64,000 nucleotides of DNA from Leptospira neocaledonica. Its GTDB lineage: Bacteria > Spirochaetota > Leptospiria > Leptospirales > Leptospiraceae. The stretch covers positions 473,704 to 537,703 of the forward strand of contig NZ_NPEA01000001.1 in assembly GCF_002812205.1 (NCBI RefSeq), given 5' to 3'. Position 1 is the stretch's first letter. Each line of letters opens with the position of its first letter. A program made the translations under genes and the position numbers. Positions 60,199 to 64,000 of this stretch are shown here, one piece after another. Below the pieces are notes generated by a model. That model had not been told where the DNA came from. It saw only the letters and a list, made by a program, of their open reading frames with translations, and did no database searches.

Positions 60199-63100
60199 CT
60201 ACCTGCACAACAACACCCGAAGCAGAGAAAGCAAATGGTCAACACTAACCGGCTTAGTGATATATTCGGTCGCGCCGGCTTCTATACATTTTTCTCGATC
60301 TCCTTTCATCGCCTTTGCTGTAAGCGCTAAAATAGGAAGATTCACAAACTCGGATTTAGATCGGATCACTTTCATTGCCTCGTACCCGTCCATGTCCGGC
60401 ATCATCACGTCCATGAGAACGATCTCTATATCCGGATTTTTTTCTAAAATGTCAATTCCGTCTAACGCATTCTCCGCATAATGTATTTTCATTTTATGCA
60501 ATTCCAGCATGCTCGTCAGTGCGAATATATTCCTTACGTCGTCATCCACGATCAGAACTTTATGTCCTTCAAGAGAATATGTGTCCCCTGATTTGGAAAC
60601 CGATTCAGGTTCATGCAAATGAATCTTGATCTCTTCCAAGGATGTCGCATAAGAATTTGCAAATTTCAGAATATTCGAACCGTTAAAGGACAGAAGTTTT
60701 TGAAAACTTTCCGCGCCATTCGGTTCAGCCGAATAGAATAGTATCAATGTCCTTTCTGGATCCAATAGACTTATTTTGGAAACCAGATCTGAGACAGGCA
60801 TATCATCCAATTCGTTCCCGATTAAAATACAATCCGGGATTTCTTTTCGAAGAATATTCAATAACTCCTCTCCGGAGTTCATATTTTTCAGAATCAAATC
60901 TTTACTGGTAAGTTTCTCCTTTAGGAATTCAGAATGTTCTTTCTCAATACCACAAACATAAAGAGTTTTGTCCGTTTTATGTAGATAGGTTTTGATCTTC
61001 TCGAATGCTTCGTTCAAGGATTCTATTCCCACTGGTTTTCTTAAATGGGAGATTGCTCCGATCTCTAAACTTCTTCTCCAATCATTTTCTCCGGAAAGAA
61101 CATGAACTGGGATTTGTCTTAATTTCGGATTTCGTTTTAGCCAATTCAGAATCAAACTTCCATCCATATCCGAGAGTTGGACGTCCAACAAGACAGCATT
61201 ATAAGAAGATTCCTGTAATGCAGAGATCCCACTCTTACCGTCTAAGGCAACGGTTCCTTTAAATCCGTTACTTTTAGCGATTTCTAAAAGTGATTTTGCA
61301 AATGTTTCATCTTCTTCTATGATCAAAACTTTTTCATTTGATTCATTTTCTGTTTCATCCTCGAGAACTCTTCGAGTGACCTTAACCTTACTTCTTACAT
61401 AAGATTCGCTGGAGCCAGAAGAATCATTGTCCGGATTCTCAGACCACTTAATGGAATCGGGTTCGATCGGATTTTCTTCTACTTGGATATAATCCATTGG
61501 AAGATATAGGCTGAACTTACTTCCTACTTCCGGTTCACTTTCCAATTTTAATTCTCCACCTAAAATGCGAGTAATCTCTTTACTAATAGAAAGTCCAAGT
61601 CCCGTTCCTCCGTATTTCCGACTCGTACTTCCATCTGCTTGTCGGAAAGCCTCGAAGATCAAACCCTGCTTTTCAGGCGAAATACCGATACCAGTATCTA
61701 TCACTGAGAATGCGATCACACCGCTGGCTTGATTCAGGATCTTATGATCCTTACTCCAACCGGAAGGAGAAGATTCTATCCTCAGTTTCACTCCACCTTT
61801 ATGAGTGAATTTGAATGCGTTGGAGAGAAGGTTCTGGAGAATTTGTTGTAGCCTTTGTAAGTCGGTCGTGATTCTAGAAGGAAGTTCCGGATCTATTTCC
61901 ACTTGGAATTTTAAATCCTTATTTCTTGCAGTTTCCCTAAAGGAACGATCCAAATATCCCCCTAATTCCTCGATAGAAACAGAATCCAAATCCACACTCA
62001 TCTTACCGGATTCAATTTTAGAAAGATCTAATATATCATTAATCAACTGCAATAGATCATTTCCGGAACTATGAATTGTTTTAGCGTATTCCGTCTGTTT
62101 GTCGGAAAGGTTTTTACTCTCGTTATCATACAATAGTCTGGAAAGAATCAGCATATTGTTCAAAGGAGTCCTTAACTCATGAGACATGTTCGCTAAGAAC
62201 TCAGATTTATACCTGGAAGTAAGAGCAAGCTGCCTTGCCTTCTCTTCCAAGGAATGTCTGGCTTGTTCTACTTCCCTGTTTTTTCTTTCCACCTCGCTGT
62301 TCTTTTTGGCGAGTAATCTTGCTTTTTCTTCCAACTCTTCGTTCTTTTCCTGTAGTTCTTCCCTTTGGTCCTTGAGCATATCCTCGGAAGCCTTGAGTGA
62401 TTTGGCTTGTTCTTCCAAACGTTGGTTGGTACTGGTCAATTCTTCTTGGCGTCCTTGCAACTCTTCTGTCAAGGTTTGGGATTGGATCAGAAGTTCTTCT
62501 GTTCTCATTCCTGCAGCAATCGTGTTCAATACGATCCCGATACTTTCCGTCAATTGATCCAAGAAGTTTAAATGGATCGGAGTAAAGTTGGAGAAGGAAG
62601 CGAGTTCCACAACCGCCTTTACCTCTCCTTCGAATAACACAGGCAAGACGACTATATTGATAGGAGGAGCTTCTCCTAAAGCCGAATTGATCATGATATA
62701 ACTGGAAGGAACCTGAGTAACGAGTATCCTTTCTTTTTCCAGGAAACATTGTCCGATCAGACCTTCTCCAGGATAGAAACGATTCGATACGTTCTTCCTT
62801 TCTTGGTAGGCATAACTTACGAGTAGCTTGAGTACAGGGCCTTCTTCCACATTTTCAGTGATGAAGAATGCTCCATGTTGTGCGGAAACAAGTGGCGCAA
62901 GCTCCGACAGGATCAGCTTACTTACGTTAACTAAGTTCCTTTGTCCTTGTAATAATCTTGTGAATTTTGCGAGATTTGTTTTTAACCAGTCTTGTTCCGT
63001 GTTGATCACAGTGGTTTCCCTAACATTTAGAATCATCTCGTTAATGTTATCGGATAAGGCTGCCACCTCTCCGGCTGCCTGGATGGTTACCGTTCGAGAT

Positions 63101-63999
63101 AGATCACCCTTGGTCACCCCTGTAGCAACTTCCGCGATAGCCCTTACCTGAGTGGTCAGGTTAGAAGCGAGCTGGTTCACGTTATCCGTAAGGTTTCTCC
63201 AAAGACCTGCGGCCCCAGGAACACTTGCCTGCCCGCCTAATCTTCCTTCGATACCAACTTCTTTTGCTACCGTGGTTACCTGGTCTCCGAATAGTCCCAA
63301 GGTATCGATCATATCGTTGATTGTATCCGAGAGTTCTGCGATCTCTCCTTTTGCTTCCAAATATAATTTTTTCTTTAAGTCCCCATTTGCAACCGAGGTT
63401 ACCACCTTAGCGATACCCCTTACCTGAGTAGTCAGGTTGTTTGCCATGAAGTTCACACTATCCGTAAGATCCTTCCAGATACCTGCAACCCCTTGCACAT
63501 TTGCTTGTCCACCCAGTTTACCTTCGGTACCTACCTCTCTTGCTACCCGGGTTACCTCAGAAGCAAACGAGTTCAACTGGTCCACCATCGTGTTAATGGT
63601 ATCTTTGAGTTCGAGGATCTCTCCCTTAACATCTACTGTGATTTTCTTGGATAAGTCACCTCGTGCTACTGCTGTCGTAACTTCGGCAATATTACGCACC
63701 TGACCGGTTAGGTTCGATGCCATCGAGTTCACACTATCTGTTAAGTCTTTCCAAGTTCCCGCAACCCCTCGAACATCCGCCTGTCCACCTAACTCTCCTT
63801 CGGTTCCCACCTCTCTTGCTACCCGGGTTACCTCAGAAGCGAATGAGTTCAACTGGTCCACCATCGTGTTAATGGTATCTTTGAGTTCGAGGATCTCTCC
63901 CTTAACATCCACTGTGATTTTCTTGGATAAGTCACCTCGTGCTACTGCTGTCGTAACTTCGGCAATATTACGCACCTGACCGGTTAGGTTGGATGCCAT
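60199..63999 (-). CDS. poly-HAMP hybrid histidine kinase, N-terminus beyond window
   Basis: 1266 residues are visible and the gene continues past the right edge. At least four 92-residue HAMP units occur (1-92, 93-184, 185-276, 277 to about 330), the first two nearly identical. A GAF domain (about 355-500), a coiled coil (about 510-595) and a HisKA ([14 protein letters not shown], His near 603) follow, then an ATPase ([28 protein letters not shown]). Next come a receiver (about 889-1005; [11 protein letters not shown]), a degenerate receiver-like domain (about 1011-1130, no clear phospho-Asp) and a final receiver (about 1145-1262; [11 protein letters not shown]). It resembles fungal group III (Nik1) osmosensing kinases. 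It heads the operon to 57723. Confidence 0.93.
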   Translation of the reverse strand: MASNLTGQVRNIAEVTTAVARGDLSKKITVDVKGEILELKDTINTMVDQLNSFASEVTRVAREVGTEGELGGQADVRGVAGTWKDLTDSVNSMASNLTGQVRNIAEVTTAVARGDLSKKITVDVKGEILELKDTINTMVDQLNSFASEVTRVAREVGTEGKLGGQANVQGVAGIWKDLTDSVNFMANNLTTQVRGIAKVVTSVANGDLKKKLYLEAKGEIAELSDTINDMIDTLGLFGDQVTTVAKEVGIEGRLGGQASVPGAAGLWRNLTDNVNQLASNLTTQVRAIAEVATGVTKGDLSRTVTIQAAGEVAALSDNINEMILNVRETTVINTEQDWLKTNLAKFTRLLQGQRNLVNVSKLILSELAPLVSAQHGAFFITENVEEGPVLKLLVSYAYQERKNVSNRFYPGEGLIGQCFLEKERILVTQVPSSYIMINSALGEAPPINIVVLPVLFEGEVKAVVELASFSNFTPIHLNFLDQLTESIGIVLNTIAAGMRTEELLIQSQTLTEELQGRQEELTSTNQRLEEQAKSLKASEDMLKDQREELQEKNEELEEKARLLAKKNSEVERKNREVEQARHSLEEKARQLALTSRYKSEFLANMSHELRTPLNNMLILSRLLYDNESKNLSDKQTEYAKTIHSSGNDLLQLINDILDLSKIESGKMSVDLDSVSIEELGGYLDRSFRETARNKDLKFQVEIDPELPSRITTDLQRLQQILQNLLSNAFKFTHKGGVKLRIESSPSGWSKDHKILNQASGVIAFSVIDTGIGISPEKQGLIFEAFRQADGSTSRKYGGTGLGLSISKEITRILGGELKLESEPEVGSKFSLYLPMDYIQVEENPIEPDSIKWSENPDNDSSGSSESYVRSKVKVTRRVLEDETENESNEKVLIIEEDETFAKSLLEIAKSNGFKGTVALDGKSGISALQESSYNAVLLDVQLSDMDGSLILNWLKRNPKLRQIPVHVLSGENDWRRSLEIGAISHLRKPVGIESLNEAFEKIKTYLHKTDKTLYVCGIEKEHSEFLKEKLTSKDLILKNMNSGEELLNILRKEIPDCILIGNELDDMPVSDLVSKISLLDPERTLILFYSAEPNGAESFQKLLSFNGSNILKFANSYATSLEEIKIHLHEPESVSKSGDTYSLEGHKVLIVDDDVRNIFALTSMLELHKMKIHYAENALDGIDILEKNPDIEIVLMDVMMPDMDGYEAMKVIRSKSEFVNLPILALTAKAMKGDREKCIEAGATEYITKPVSVDHLLSLLRVLLCR
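63437..63988 (-). repeat. 276-bp tandem repeat coding HAMP units
   Basis: Two copies (63437-63712 and 63713-63988) share long exact blocks, for example GTTCAACTGGTCCACCATCG at 63571 and again at 63847, exactly 276 bp apart. The copies differ at scattered sites, mostly at codons for residues after GTEG. The unit encodes one HAMP plus linker (92 residues). The array probably continues past the edge. Confidence 0.85.
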
Positions 64000-64000
64000 C

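Noticed and set aside
62207..62749. Long minus-strand open frame within the hybrid kinase
   Set aside because: Out-of-frame shadow of the kinase coding region with a biased, basic, low-complexity translation.
1..64000. CRISPR arrays, insertion sequences, prophage or toxin-antitoxin genes
   Set aside because: No regularly spaced repeats with unique spacers, no transposase or integrase motifs, and no such gene pairs were seen.

Overview
The window looks like a chromosome segment of a Leptospira species. The evidence is the protein style (7TMR-DISM lipoprotein sensors, many hybrid histidine kinases, SpoIIE phosphatases, NmrA and NAPE-PLD-like proteins), the moderate-to-low GC and the A-rich Shine-Dalgarno context. 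A complete anaerobic B12 operon fits the pathogen/intermediate side of the genus better than the saprophytes. This is inference from memory of the genus, not a database result. I saw no rRNA, tRNA, insertion sequence, prophage or CRISPR array. Gene order and composition look like stable chromosome rather than an island.

Layout. 1-2785 (+): the tail of a methyltransferase, then a tightly overlapping thiM / NmrA-like / rhodanese operon. 2806-6601 (-): a large DISM hybrid kinase with two kinase cores and its NarL-type regulator. 6793-8109 (+): a CoA-transferase. 8316-16389 (+): a complete cbb3 oxidase locus ccoN-O-Q-P-G-H-I-S plus a SafE-like membrane protein, including two tiny genes (ccoQ, ccoS), with an FNR-like box upstream. 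16393-23497 (-): a hydrolase-like protein, a Crp/Fnr regulator, a beta-CASP RNase, a LytS/LytTR two-component pair, an NAD-binding protein and a NAPE-PLD-like hydrolase. The hydrolase is divergent from a TetR gene with two matching 26-bp operators. 24323-26797 (+): a DISM-SpoIIE phosphatase. 26784-30320 (-): a single-chain nitrate reductase (NasC+NasB fusion) whose leader carries an alternating inverted-repeat array. 30646-36303: an unknown small protein, an alginate-export-type porin behind a textbook sigma-54 promoter, a PAS kinase, a second Crp/Fnr protein and an SDR.

36391-57718 (+) is the centrepiece: a cobalamin riboswitch, the cobalt transporter cbtB-cbtA, then about 18 kb of anaerobic corrin synthesis. 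The order is cbiX, a DUF3209-like protein, a ferredoxin-NADP-reductase-like flavoprotein, cbiD, cbiC, cbiET, cbiL, cbiG, cbiH, cbiF, cobO, cbiA, cbiZ, a cobC-like gene, cobU, a cobD-cbiP fusion, cbiB and a second cobC-like gene. A second cobalamin riboswitch precedes a TonB-dependent receptor. The run makes a corrin ring from sirohydrochlorin, adenosylates and amidates it, attaches aminopropanol and activates it, while the two riboswitches control cobalt and corrinoid uptake. No cbiJ/cobK (precorrin-6A reductase) is present, and the flavoprotein embedded in the operon is the obvious candidate substitute.

57723-64000 (-): a four-gene phosphorelay operon of two single-receiver regulators, a receiver-HWE kinase and a poly-HAMP hybrid kinase that runs off the right edge. 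The HAMP units there are nearly identical 276-bp tandem DNA repeats.
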